DNA of 24,709 bases, taken from positions 1 through 24,709 of the forward strand of contig CAAGCE010000156.1 of NCBI GenBank assembly GCA_900768245.1, written 5' to 3'. Numbering within the stretch: the first letter of the stretch is position 1; every line of letters begins with the position of its first letter. The position numbers and the translations under genes are program-made. This stretch comes from Oscillospiraceae bacterium (GTDB lineage Bacteria > Bacillota > Clostridia > Oscillospirales > Ruminococcaceae). Of the stretch, positions 1-7,559 are shown in pieces. The notes beneath the pieces are model-generated. The model did not search any database, was not told the origin of the DNA, and worked only from the letters and a program-made list of their open reading frames with translations.

Positions 1-144
1 CCAACCTATAGACAAATACTCGGATATAATAATCCGATTCTGCGTCAGACTCCCTTGACAGGCGGCAGCCTGCCTGCGGTCGTCTTCCTTGACTTGGATT
101 ATTCTATCTGTCGTCTTTGCCTATAGAACGGTTTGGAATTAGTA
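1..144. repeat. MITE-like palindromic element, copy 1 (left tip cut by window edge)
   Basis: This is an imperfect palindrome of about 155-160 bp. Its core (CTCCCTTGACAGGCGGCAGC and onward, about 48-95) matches the core of the copies at 20370 and 24598. The right arm ends in TTAGTA at 139-144, like the terminal inverted repeat of the complete copy. The left arm begins inside the repeat, so roughly the first 12 bases lie outside the window. The arms have diverged from the other copies but still pair with each other, for example CTATAG at 6-11 with CTATAG at 121-126. It contains no coding region. Confidence 0.7.
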
Positions 145-180
145 TAAAAAACTAAAAATATACAGCATTATTTCCCTGCT

Positions 181-224
181 TACAGCATACTATGTTACAA
201 AACATCAAAAAGGGGAGTGCTGTA
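181..224 (+). promoter_or_regulatory. nested hairpin in leader of deacetylase gene
   Basis: TACAGCA at 181-187 is complementary to TGCTGTA at 218-224, which touches the start codon and lies beside the AGGGGAG ribosome site at 211-217. Inside it is a second perfect hairpin, ATGTT (192-196) with AACAT (201-205) and loop ACAA. A second TACAGCAT at 161-168 could be an alternative partner. This may modulate translation, which is inference only. No convincing sigma-A promoter was found in 145-223. Confidence 0.3.
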
Positions 225-1132
225 TGTTTTTTTGTATCAATGTAAAAAAGGCGGCATACAGGGTATGTACGGTCATTCTTGTTGCCGCAATAGTGCTGCT
301 GGGCGCAAACTGCATAAGGCTTTATGTTTCGTCAGCCGGTGATGATGCGGTGGAAACGGCAGCTCAGACCTCCGTGAATGCGGAGGTCTTTGTGCCTGTA
401 CTGATGTATCACAGCATTCTTGACAATTCCTCACGGACAGGCGATTATGTTGTTGACAGGAAAGTTTTTGAGGCGGATATGGAATATCTCATTGAAAACG
501 GCTATAACACGGTGTTTGTCAGCGACCTTATAGATTATGTTGAGGGCAATGCCGAGCTGCCCGAAAAGCCTGTTGTTGTCACATTTGACGATGGTTACTA
601 CAATGTAATGGCATATGCCTATCCGTTTATGAAGGAGCAGGGCTTAAAGGGGGTGGTCAACATCGTTGGTTCGTATACCGATATTTCCACCGACCACGAT
701 GAGCATAACCCTGCCTATTCAAATCTCACATGGGACGAGATAGCCGAGCTGAACGACAGCGGCGTTTTTGAGATAGGCAACCATACCTACGATATGCATT
801 CGCTTGAAGGACGCCGAGGCTGCAAAAGAATTTCGGGCGAGAGCAGCGAGGAATACCGCAGATGCCTTTTCAGCGATATAGGTATGCTCCAAGGCTTGCT
901 TGAAGACAAAAGCGGTGTAAGACCCGTGACCTTTGCTTATCCATACGGTTTCATTACCGATGAGAGCGTTGAAATAATGAAAGAAATGGGCTTCAAGGCA
1001 TTGCTGACCTGCTACGAAAAGCCTAACTATATTTCAAGAGATGACCCGGAATGCCTTATGTGCATAAACAGATATAATCGTCCCTCGGGCATTTCAACAG
1101 AGCAGTATATGGAAAAGACACTGAAAAATTAA
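224..1132 (+). CDS. membrane-anchored polysaccharide deacetylase (NodB family, CE4)
   Basis: The protein is 302 aa. Residues 14-30 form one hydrophobic segment, a likely N-terminal anchor or uncleaved signal, with the rest outside the cell. The NodB-type domain spans about 57-290. Visible motifs are PVLMYHS (58-64), the catalytic TFDDGY (120-125, D122/D123), a metal-site motif GNHTYDMHS with H187 and H192, and FAYPYG (237-242). The two histidines are five residues apart rather than the classic four, a variant I believe occurs in some clostridial members. The family removes acetyl groups from peptidoglycan, chitin-like or xylan substrates, and the actual substrate cannot be told. The start has AGGGGAG at 211-217. 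It is monocistronic, between a repeat and a convergent small gene. Confidence 0.88.
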   Translation: MFFCINVKKAAYRVCTVILVAAIVLLGANCIRLYVSSAGDDAVETAAQTSVNAEVFVPVLMYHSILDNSSRTGDYVVDRKVFEADMEYLIENGYNTVFVSDLIDYVEGNAELPEKPVVVTFDDGYYNVMAYAYPFMKEQGLKGVVNIVGSYTDISTDHDEHNPAYSNLTWDEIAELNDSGVFEIGNHTYDMHSLEGRRGCKRISGESSEEYRRCLFSDIGMLQGLLEDKSGVRPVTFAYPYGFITDESVEIMKEMGFKALLTCYEKPNYISRDDPECLMCINRYNRPSGISTEQYMEKTLKN

Positions 1133-1139
1133 ATATGTA

Positions 1140-1158
1140 CGGACGGTCATACCGTCCG
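1140..1158. terminator. hairpin between convergent genes
   Basis: A perfect 8-bp stem, CGGACGGT / ACCGTCCG, has the loop CAT. It lies between the ends of the deacetylase gene and the minus-strand Asn/Gln-rich gene. A moderately T-rich tail exists only when read on the minus strand. Confidence 0.5.
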
Positions 1159-1163
1159 ATAGG

Positions 1164-1319
1164 TTAGAAGCTGCGGTTGTTGTTCTGCTGATTTTTGCTC
1201 CGGTTTTGGTTATTTTTGTTCTGGCTCTGGTTCTGATTGTTCTGGTTCTGCTGGCTCTGGTTGTTCTGCAGATTCTGGCTGCGGTTGTTATTCTGCTGGT
1301 TCTGATTCTGATTTGACAT
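1164..1319 (-). CDS. tiny Asn/Gln-rich low-complexity protein
   Basis: This 51-codon ORF starts MSNQNQNQQNNN and ends NNNRSF. It is almost entirely Asn, Gln, Ser, Arg and Lys, with one Leu and one Phe. It reads ATG at 1319, has GGAGTG about eight bases upstream on the minus strand, and stops with TAA at 1164. Codon choice varies (AAC/AAT, CAG/CAA, AGC, CGC/CGG), so it is not a simple tandem DNA repeat, which supports real coding. It converges on the deacetylase gene and meets a hairpin just past its stop. The function is unknown. The composition recalls gamma-type small acid-soluble spore proteins and other spore/coat low-complexity proteins, but I see no diagnostic motif. The protein would be cationic and disordered. 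Confidence 0.6.
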   Translation of the reverse strand: MSNQNQNQQNNNRSQNLQNNQSQQNQNNQNQSQNKNNQNRSKNQQNNNRSF

Positions 1320-1356
1320 TATAATCACTCCAATTTACTTTTTTTACACACCTCTG

Positions 1357-1385
1357 TTGAATTTCCGTATTTTATGGTGTATAAT
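1357..1385 (+). promoter_or_regulatory. sigma-A promoter of malQ operon
   Basis: TTGAAT (1357-1362), a 17-bp spacer and TATAAT (1380-1385). It predicts a transcript start near 1392 and a leader of about 65 nt. It excludes the upstream in-frame ATG at 1374, which overlaps the -10 region. Confidence 0.7.
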
Positions 1386-1457
1386 AATATCGGTATAGAC
1401 TTTTTATCTGATAAGATAGTCCGACCTTTATTAATTATCTGCAAAGGAATGATTTTT

Positions 1458-2984
1458 ATGCGAAGCTGTGGAATTTTACTTCATATTTCATCTCTGCCGG
1501 GAGAATACGGTATCGGAACAATGGGCAAAAAAGCCTATGAATTTGTTGATTTTCTTAAAAAGGGAGGCCAGGGATACTGGCAGATACTTCCTGTCGGACC
1601 GACAGGCTACGGCGATTCTCCGTATCAGAGCTATTCCGCATATGCGGGAAACCCTCTCCTTATCGACCTTGATATGCTTATTAAAGACGGTCTTATCAGT
1701 GAAAATGACCACGACCTTATCGTTCTCGGTCATAAGCACGATTTTGCTGACTATGCTCAGCTTTACAGCTTCAAAAATATCATTTTACATAAAGCAAGCG
1801 CAAAATTTTTCCTTACCGCATCTGAAAAGCAGCTTTGCGAATATCAGAGATTCTGCGCCGAAAATAACTTCTGGCTAGATGATTATGCAATGTTTATGTC
1901 GCTAAAATATCTTTTCCGCCAGTCAATGTGGACAGAATGGGACGATGATATTCGTCTGCGCAAGCCCGATGCAATGGAAAGATATGCAAAGGAGCTTGAG
2001 GACGACATCAACTGCTGGAAATTTATCCAGTTCAAGTTCTTTGAGCAGTATTTTGCACTTAAAAAGTATGCAAATGCAAACGGCGTGAAAATTTACGGCG
2101 ATATGCCTATCTATGTTTCAATGGACAGTGCTGATATATGGGCAGATCCAGATATGTTTATGCTGGACAGCAACGGTCACCCTATAAAAGTTGCAGGCTG
2201 TCCGCCTGATGATTTTGCACCCACAGGTCAGCTCTGGGGAAATCCGCTTTACGACTGGGACAAAATGGAGAAGGACGGTTTCAGCTGGTGGATCTCACGA
2301 GTTGAATATTCCTCAAAGCTTTTTGACCTTACAAGAATAGACCATTTCCGTGGTTTTGAAAGCTTCTATGCTATCCCTGCGGAAGATGAAACAGCTGAGA
2401 ACGGCGAATGGCTCAAAGGACCGTCAATGAAGCTTTTCGACGCAATAAAAGCAGAGCTTGGAAACGTAAAGCTTGTGGCTGAGGACCTTGGATTCCTTAC
2501 GGACGACGTGCGCAAAATGCTGAAAGAGGCAGGCTATCCGGGAATGAACGTCCTTGAATTCGGCTTCTACGGCAAAGAGGACAGCAGCTATCTGCCCCAT
2601 AATTATGTCCGCAACAGCGTTACATATATCGGTACACACGACAACGATACCGCACTTGGCTGGTATGATTCACTTGAAAAGTCCGACCGCAAATTTGCGA
2701 AAAAATATATGTTACTCACTAAAAAAGAGGGCATATGCGGCGGTATGATAAGAACAGCATATTCAAGCGTGTCCGACCTTGTTGTGATTCAGATGCAGGA
2801 CTGGCTGGAGCTTGGCTCGGAGGCAAGAATGAACATTCCGTCCACAATAGGCGGCGGAAACTGGGCATGGAGAATGAAGGACGGCGATATTAACGACGAA
2901 CTTGCAAAGCGTATCAGAAAATATGCAAAGCTTTATTTCAGAATATCCACGCCGAAAAAGGTAACTGTTGCAAAGAAAAAATAA
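1458..2984 (+). CDS. malQ: 4-alpha-glucanotransferase (amylomaltase, GH77)
   Basis: The protein is 508 aa, the usual bacterial size. It transfers alpha-1,4-glucan segments between maltodextrins in the cytoplasm, releasing glucose. Family motifs appear in order: YGDSPYQSYSAYAGNP (51-66), GDMPIYVS (214-221), RIDHFRGF with nucleophile D295, AEDLG with acid/base E342, and GTHDND with D395. This matches the known catalytic triad spacing of GH77. The start at 1458 is preferred: AAAGGA at 1443-1448 lies 9 nt upstream, and the longer in-frame start at 1374 falls within the promoter. The family N-terminus (RSCGILLHISSLPG) also begins right there. The DMT permease gene follows after 21 nt and is probably co-transcribed. 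Confidence 0.95.
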   Translation: MRSCGILLHISSLPGEYGIGTMGKKAYEFVDFLKKGGQGYWQILPVGPTGYGDSPYQSYSAYAGNPLLIDLDMLIKDGLISENDHDLIVLGHKHDFADYAQLYSFKNIILHKASAKFFLTASEKQLCEYQRFCAENNFWLDDYAMFMSLKYLFRQSMWTEWDDDIRLRKPDAMERYAKELEDDINCWKFIQFKFFEQYFALKKYANANGVKIYGDMPIYVSMDSADIWADPDMFMLDSNGHPIKVAGCPPDDFAPTGQLWGNPLYDWDKMEKDGFSWWISRVEYSSKLFDLTRIDHFRGFESFYAIPAEDETAENGEWLKGPSMKLFDAIKAELGNVKLVAEDLGFLTDDVRKMLKEAGYPGMNVLEFGFYGKEDSSYLPHNYVRNSVTYIGTHDNDTALGWYDSLEKSDRKFAKKYMLLTKKEGICGGMIRTAYSSVSDLVVIQMQDWLELGSEARMNIPSTIGGGNWAWRMKDGDINDELAKRIRKYAKLYFRISTPKKVTVAKKK

Positions 2985-3005
2985 AAAAATTGGGGAAAAT
3001 AAAAT

Positions 3006-3851
3006 ATGGTGCTTATGCTCCTTGTAGTTTTGTGCTACACAATAACATCGCTCAATGATAAATATGCCGTTACAAAAGCGGGCATGAACGGCAGTCAGAT
3101 GACATTTATTATGGCAGCGGCAACAGCGTTTTTTATGCTTTTTACGCTTCCGTTTTCGGACAGAACATTTCAGCTCACACCGCTTTCATTCGTGTTAATA
3201 ATCCTGCTGTTCATTTCAAAGCTGCTTGAATTTCAGATGTCAGCGAAAATACTTGTGGATATGTCAGCCTTTGAGCTGAAAGCATGGCTCGGAATAGTCG
3301 TGTTTATGTCATATTTCACAGATATTGCACTTGGTAAGGCAGCATTCTCCGCACTGAAGATCATCTGCATTGCAGTAACGGTCGCAGGACTTATCCTTAT
3401 CGCAAAATCGGGCAAAAAGACAATGAACTACGGAAAAATAATCATTCCGCTGATACTGTATCTTCTCTCACGTTACGGCTACGGAATTGCTGTAACATGG
3501 ATAAATAAAGAGGGCTGTATCTCGCCTGATATGGCACTTTTCGCAGCGCTTATCCTGCTTGCGGCAGTGCTTTTCCCGAAAGCGCATATTGTTTCGCTTG
3601 TGAAAGAAAAGCCTAAGGAAACTGCAGTTGTGGCATTGGCAAAAATTCCAAATGCCCTCGGACTTATGCTTGAAAATGCGGTTATCGCAGTGAGCCTTAC
3701 AAACGACGCATTTATCCCGCCGATGATACTTATAGCAATACTTATCATAGATATGTTCAAAAAAACCACCCGTCCTACCGGACTGAACCTTGCGGGAAGC
3801 ATCGTCTGTGCCGTGGGTATACTTGGTTTCCAGCTTGCAGCATTGATATAA
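3006..3851 (+). CDS. DMT-superfamily (EamA-like) permease
   Basis: This 281-aa integral membrane protein is nearly all hydrophobic helices (about nine or ten segments) separated by short basic loops. It resembles the drug/metabolite transporter superfamily (EamA type). The first half ends with a charged stretch near AKSGKKTMNYGK (about 135-146) and a second helix-rich half follows, as in the two-repeat architecture of the family. The substrate cannot be predicted. GGGGA at 2992-2996 sits 9 nt before the ATG. It is 21 nt after malQ and ahead of a strong terminator, so it is the last gene of a malQ operon. A role in sugar or metabolite movement is only suggested by that link. Confidence 0.75.
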   Translation: MVLMLLVVLCYTITSLNDKYAVTKAGMNGSQMTFIMAAATAFFMLFTLPFSDRTFQLTPLSFVLIILLFISKLLEFQMSAKILVDMSAFELKAWLGIVVFMSYFTDIALGKAAFSALKIICIAVTVAGLILIAKSGKKTMNYGKIIIPLILYLLSRYGYGIAVTWINKEGCISPDMALFAALILLAAVLFPKAHIVSLVKEKPKETAVVALAKIPNALGLMLENAVIAVSLTNDAFIPPMILIAILIIDMFKKTTRPTGLNLAGSIVCAVGILGFQLAALI

Positions 3852-3859
3852 AAAAACAG

Positions 3860-3900
3860 AACAGCGCAATGCAGATGGTGTTTGCATTGCGCTGTTTCTT
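3860..3900 (+). terminator. strong intrinsic terminator of malQ operon
   Basis: A perfect 14-bp stem AACAGCGCAATGCA (3860-3873) / TGCATTGCGCTGTT (3883-3896) has a 9-nt loop and is followed by TCTTTT. An A-run lies before the stem. Confidence 0.88.
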
Positions 3901-3903
3901 TTG

Positions 3904-3946
3904 CCCGCAGAATAAAATTTTGCGGGATAATTTTTTATTTTTTTAT
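3904..3946 (+). terminator. second hairpin with long T-tract
   Basis: CCCGCA (3904-3909) pairs with TGCGGG (3921-3926), followed by ATAATTTTTTATTTTTTTATTT. It is probably a back-up terminator just after the first one. From 3950 to 4084 I see no gene, only a 10-bp palindrome GCCGTACGGC at 3989-3998. Confidence 0.55.
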
Positions 3947-4084
3947 TTTGGGAAGCCAACTTTCGCCTGTAATTGCAGCTTATGATTCGCCGTACGGCAG
4001 CAAGGCGCAGGCCGTAACTGAGGGCATTGTAACGCAGGCTGAGTGGTGCTTATTTGAAATATGTTTGCCAATATAAATTTATAA

Positions 4085-4930
4085 TTATGTACTGCGGCAT
4101 TTTTTTAGATGATTAAGAGCCGCTGTTTGTCCTGCCATTTCATTTTCGCCTTTAAATTCTGCATCGTGAAAACCTTCGATAGTAATATCTCCACTATAGT
4201 TTCCGTTTGATAAAATTGAAATAATTTTTTTCCAGTCAGAATCACCAAGTCCGGGAAATTTGTGGTCGCAGTAATGTTGTCCAAACCATGCGCCATATTC
4301 GGAAATGAACTGTCTGTTGAGCTTTCCGTCTTTTCCGTGGATGTGTACGATTTTGTTGAGCCACTTTTCAAGTTGGGCGTAAATATCTATAAATTGTTCA
4401 ATCTGATGTGACGGTTCCCAGGTAAGACCAAGTGCATTGCTTGGTACTGCATCAAACATTAATTCCCAGGCGCTCGGACAAAATCCTATATTGCTTTTTG
4501 CGGAATACCAGAATTCATTCATATGAGCATTTTCAATTCCTATTTTGATCCCGTTTGCCTCGGCTCTTTTTGTCAGTTCGCCAAATACATCTTTGAATTT
4601 GGGTATGGCTGCAAAAACAGGTGCTCCGTCTATTGCACCTGCGAATGTAGAAATAACCTTTGCACCAAAATATTTTGCATTACCAATACACTTCTCGACT
4701 TCTTTTCGCTGTTCTTCATATTGCAGAGGATTAACATAAATACCAATGCTTGAAAATTCAATATTACTGCCTTTTGCAAGTTCAGTTGCTTTATAAGCTA
4801 ATTCTTTCAGGTCGGTATTTTTAAGTCCGCTGTCAAAATAAATTTCTACCGATTCAAAACCATTGTTAATTATAAAAGGAAGAACTGAGATAAGCTCTTC
4901 ACCTTTTACACAAGTCCCTATTTTTATCAT
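4085..4930 (-). CDS. sugar phosphate isomerase/epimerase family protein (xylose isomerase-like TIM barrel)
   Basis: The protein is 281 aa and matches the single-domain AP-endonuclease-2/xylose-isomerase-like TIM-barrel family in length. It starts MIKIGTCVKGEE, with repeated strand-helix units throughout. Candidate divalent-metal ligands are E133 (GIEN), E172 or H175 (TWEPSH), H196/H198 (VHIHGKD) and E252 (IEGFHD). This family includes sugar and inositol epimerases, and the substrate cannot be assigned. The ATG at 4930 has GAGGGA about 7 nt upstream. A promoter of its own is likely at 4971-4999, although the PHP gene end lies only 179 bp upstream on the same strand, so read-through is possible. 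Codon use is more AT-rich than in the hydrogenase genes. Confidence 0.75.
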   Translation of the reverse strand: MIKIGTCVKGEELISVLPFIINNGFESVEIYFDSGLKNTDLKELAYKATELAKGSNIEFSSIGIYVNPLQYEEQRKEVEKCIGNAKYFGAKVISTFAGAIDGAPVFAAIPKFKDVFGELTKRAEANGIKIGIENAHMNEFWYSAKSNIGFCPSAWELMFDAVPSNALGLTWEPSHQIEQFIDIYAQLEKWLNKIVHIHGKDGKLNRQFISEYGAWFGQHYCDHKFPGLGDSDWKKIISILSNGNYSGDITIEGFHDAEFKGENEMAGQTAALNHLKKCRST

Positions 4931-4970
4931 TTTAATATCCCTCAGTCAGCGGATATGCCTCTCATCTGAC

Positions 4971-4999
4971 ATCATAATAGAATTTATCTGCTGCCTCAA
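4971..4999 (-). promoter_or_regulatory. probable promoter of isomerase-like gene
   Basis: On the minus strand: TTGAGG (4999-4994), 17 bp, TATGAT (4976-4971). This gives a leader of about 35 nt. Confidence 0.45.
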
Positions 5000-5109
5000 A
5001 GTTTATTAAGTTTTGCAGCAAAGTCAATATTCTCAATGCTTACAATACCCTCGTCAAAGCCGCTTGCTTCGCAGAACACTCCGCTTGAATGATTTGGTTT
5101 AAAGCGTTA

Positions 5110-5847
5110 TTACTGCCCCAAAAACCTCTTCCGTGAAAATTCAAGTGCTTTCAGAATATCGGGAATGCTTCTTGATTCCGCATCAAGAAAATTCACAGGC
5201 TCGTGTATATCCTCAAGATAGTGAGCGTCGGAATTGTTGATTATACTGCACCTTTTAAGATAGGTATGCTTTTCCGCAAGTTCGTCCATAAAGCCGATAT
5301 GCTTCACCTCTGCACAGCTGAATTTGCTGTCGGGTAAAATAAAGCCAAGATTGGCAAGCAGACTTGTTGTGCTTTTGTCAATGTGAGCAGGTATCATTAC
5401 TCCGCCGTATTCCGCAGCCGTGTCATATACATCGTCAAAGCCGATAGACGTAGCATTTATCAGCAGCAGCGGTTCTGTTCCGAGAATTTTATCGTCCTCA
5501 TCGACAAAATACTGGTCGCCGAAAATATCAGCATTGTTTTCGACCTTCATAAGCCTGCTGTGAACATAGCTGCTGAATTCTTCGGCATTTTTCAGTTCGG
5601 GGAAAAGACAGACAACGTGTACCTCTTCTTCCGTTGTAAGCTCCATTCCCGGTATGGCAACAATGCCGTAAGCTTCCGCAAGCTTCATTACAGCTTTACA
5701 GTTTCCGCAGGAATTATGGTCCGTGACAGCAATAACATCAAGCTCCTTCAGTGCCGCCATTCCCATAATGTTTGAAGGCAGCATATCATTGTCGCCGCAT
5801 GGCGAAAGGCAGGAATGTATATGCAGGTCATAGCTTAAATGTTCCAT
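5110..5847 (-). CDS. PHP-domain phosphoesterase
   Basis: The protein is 245 aa. PHP metal-binding motifs are all present: DLHIHS (7-12, H9 and H11), TDHN (42-45, D43/H44), GMEL (67-70, E69), H77, PAHID (153-157, H155) and NSDAH (205-209, D207/H209). The family hydrolyses phosphoesters, including nucleotides and sugar phosphates, using two or three metal ions in the cytoplasm. The start is set at 5847, not at the in-frame ATGs at 5862 or 5853: GGAGG (5856-5860) lies exactly 8 nt before this codon and overlaps the upstream ATG. It is the last gene of the five-gene putative redox-sensing operon, 24 nt after the second DRTGG-like gene. A role in turning over a nucleotide signal bound by the DRTGG-like proteins is speculation. 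Confidence 0.85.
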   Translation of the reverse strand: MEHLSYDLHIHSCLSPCGDNDMLPSNIMGMAALKELDVIAVTDHNSCGNCKAVMKLAEAYGIVAIPGMELTTEEEVHVVCLFPELKNAEEFSSYVHSRLMKVENNADIFGDQYFVDEDDKILGTEPLLLINATSIGFDDVYDTAAEYGGVMIPAHIDKSTTSLLANLGFILPDSKFSCAEVKHIGFMDELAEKHTYLKRCSIINNSDAHYLEDIHEPVNFLDAESRSIPDILKALEFSRKRFLGQ

Positions 5848-5855
5848 TTCCATAC

Positions 5856-5860
5856 CCTCC
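5856..5860 (-). promoter_or_regulatory. ribosome site deciding PHP gene start
   Basis: GGAGG on the minus strand lies 8 nt before ATG 5847 but only 2 nt before ATG 5853, and it sits downstream of ATG 5862. Confidence 0.75.
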
Positions 5861-5871
5861 ATTGTGTTTTG

Positions 5872-6210
5872 TTACTCTTGATTTATAAGGTTATGCACTA
5901 AAAGTCCTGCATCAAAAACAGGCAGAGCAGTTCTGAGAACGGTAACGCCCTGCTCTTCGGCACGTTTCAGTGCAACATCATCAAGCACCGCATTTTCCGC
6001 AAGAACGATACAGCCGCCGTCGGTAAGCACCGCAACAGCTATCGTATTCACATTTCCCATAACGGTTATCCATACCGAATCGGCAGGATTTCGTGACATT
6101 GCAAAGGATAGCAGGTCGCAGCAGAATACCTTTGAAAGTATTTTATCCGTGTCATTGCCTTTTACAACTGTTTCAAATCCCGATTTGTCAATCATCTCCG
6201 CTAAAGTCAT
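5872..6210 (-). CDS. DRTGG-like small regulatory protein (second copy)
   Basis: The protein is 112 aa and starts MTLAEMIDKSGFETV. It resembles the small alpha/beta DRTGG-type proteins that I know from clostridial [FeFe]-hydrogenase loci. The literal DRTGG string is absent, so the family call rests on pattern and context: CCDLLSFAMSRNPADSVWITVMGN, split here as CCDLLSFAM then VWITVMGN, then an alternating hydrophobic core ending AGLLVHNL. The start at 6210 has GGAGG at 6219-6223, 8 nt upstream, inside the end of the hydrogenase-like gene. The two coding regions overlap by 23 nt (6188-6210), which implies translational coupling. A longer in-frame ATG at 6231 lacks a ribosome site. It is probably cytoplasmic, binding a nucleotide or a partner, with function unknown. 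Confidence 0.65.
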   Translation of the reverse strand: MTLAEMIDKSGFETVVKGNDTDKILSKVFCCDLLSFAMSRNPADSVWITVMGNVNTIAVAVLTDGGCIVLAENAVLDDVALKRAEEQGVTVLRTALPVFDAGLLVHNLINQE

Positions 6211-7522
6211 TGTTATCCCCTCCGTTATCATATGTGTCCTCCGAGTTAAGTCCGTCTATCATATTGAACTGCTCGGAAAGTCTGTGAATGTATCCTCTCA
6301 GCAGATATACGCAGTCACGTTCGTGAGCACGTCCGCTGACAATATCCTCTGCAAGCGCATGGCAGGTTGGCGCACCGCATGAGCCGCAGTCAAGTCCCGG
6401 AAATTTGGCGCAAAGCTGTTCTATCTTTGCCATTGCGGCAATGCTTTCCTTTATGCTGCTGCCTATTTTGAAAACAGGGTCGTATTCGACTTCCTTTGTG
6501 AACAGCAGCTCTTCGACTGTGCCTTCGTCAAGATGTGTCCTTGCAACAGGCATATATTTTCTGAGCCTGCCAAGCTTAGCCTTTGCAACATAAGGATTTT
6601 CCACCGTGAGCGTTCCGCCGACGCAGCCGCCGCAGCAGGCATTTAGTTCAATAAAATCAAGATCGGCAAACTTCTGATCCTCGAGATCTTCAAGTACCTT
6701 TATAACATTTTCTATACCGTCTGCCGCAAGATAGCTGTCTGTGAGAAGTCCGCCGGCTTCGCCGCCGCTTCGTCCCCAGCTTATGCCTATCTTTCCCGAA
6801 AGTGCAAGATCATCGTCCTCGCAGGCAGCGTCCTTCATATGTCCGAGAAGAACAGGGTAGACCTCCTTCATTGCAACAACAGCGTCCACCTGTGAGCTTT
6901 CAAAGCCGATAGGGGACTTTACCGCTGTCATTTTGGCAGGGCAGGGCGAAATAAAAATAATGCCTATTTTTTCTCTCGGCAAGCCTGTTTCAGCCATTGC
7001 AAGCTCCGCAGCCTTTTCCGCAGCCACATCAATGGGAGCGGCTATTGGCAGGATATGCTCTATAAGATTCGGAAAACGAACGCTTATGAGCCTTACAACG
7101 GACGGACAGGCAGAAGAAATAAACGGACGTCCCTCCATATGCTCACGGATATATTTTCTTGATGCCTCGCTGACTATCTCAGCAGCCGCAGCGACTTCGT
7201 AAACATTGTCAAAACCCATATGCCTAAGTCCACGCAGCACGATATTAACATCATCAAGATTGTTGAACTGTGCATACAGCGACGGTGCAGGCAGAGCGAC
7301 AGTATATTCATAATCATTTATAACGGACAAAGGGTCATATGTAGCAAGCTTTGCATGGTGCGGACATATTTTTATACACTCTCCGCAGTCGATGCAGAAC
7401 TCTTTTATTATGGCAGCTTTGCCGCTGCGCACTCTTATAGCCTGCGTCGGACAGCGTTTTATGCAGTTGATGCAGCCCATACATTTTTCCTTGTCCAGAT
7501 GCACGGAATTAAAGAAAGTCAT
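6188..7522 (-). CDS. sensory-type [FeFe]-hydrogenase-like iron-sulfur protein
   Basis: The protein is 444 aa. Residues 14-53 carry two [4Fe-4S] motifs (C14/17/20/24 and C43/46/49/53). Residues 75-325 are a hydrogenase large-subunit C-terminal domain. All four H-cluster cysteines are in place (C139, C194, C296, C300), but the pocket is altered: L1 reads SSACPS, L2 reads SPCPAK, L3 reads ELNACCGGC. Alanine 138 thus takes the place of the proton-relay cysteine of catalytic enzymes, as reported for the sensory hydrogenase HydS of Thermotoga. A C-terminal FeS domain (PF04060-like, C379/382/387/404) replaces the PAS domain typical of HydS. An acidic Asn/Asp/Gly tail (425-444) follows. GGGAG lies 9 nt before the ATG. 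It is likely an H2/redox sensor rather than a fast catalyst, which is inference. Confidence 0.85.
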   Translation of the reverse strand: MTFFNSVHLDKEKCMGCINCIKRCPTQAIRVRSGKAAIIKEFCIDCGECIKICPHHAKLATYDPLSVINDYEYTVALPAPSLYAQFNNLDDVNIVLRGLRHMGFDNVYEVAAAAEIVSEASRKYIREHMEGRPFISSACPSVVRLISVRFPNLIEHILPIAAPIDVAAEKAAELAMAETGLPREKIGIIFISPCPAKMTAVKSPIGFESSQVDAVVAMKEVYPVLLGHMKDAACEDDDLALSGKIGISWGRSGGEAGGLLTDSYLAADGIENVIKVLEDLEDQKFADLDFIELNACCGGCVGGTLTVENPYVAKAKLGRLRKYMPVARTHLDEGTVEELLFTKEVEYDPVFKIGSSIKESIAAMAKIEQLCAKFPGLDCGSCGAPTCHALAEDIVSGRAHERDCVYLLRGYIHRLSEQFNMIDGLNSEDTYDNGGDNNDFSGDD

Positions 7523-7559
7523 CCCTAAAAACTCCCTTCAAGCCGACTTTGATGTCAGA

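Noticed and set aside
1164..1319. Possible CRISPR-like or simple tandem repeat array
   Set aside because: The apparent repetition is Asn/Gln codons of a small ORF. There are no regular spacers and no constant repeat unit.
1374..1457. Longer N-terminus for MalQ
   Set aside because: The upstream ATG overlaps the promoter -10 box, and the family sequence begins at the residue after the 1458 start.
3468..3959. 163-aa minus-strand frame opposite the DMT permease
   Set aside because: A shadow of the permease gene that also covers the terminator hairpin, with Cys/Lys-rich nonsense composition.
3882..4076. 64-aa plus-strand frame after the malQ operon
   Set aside because: It begins inside the terminator and runs through a T-rich non-coding stretch, with no ribosome site.
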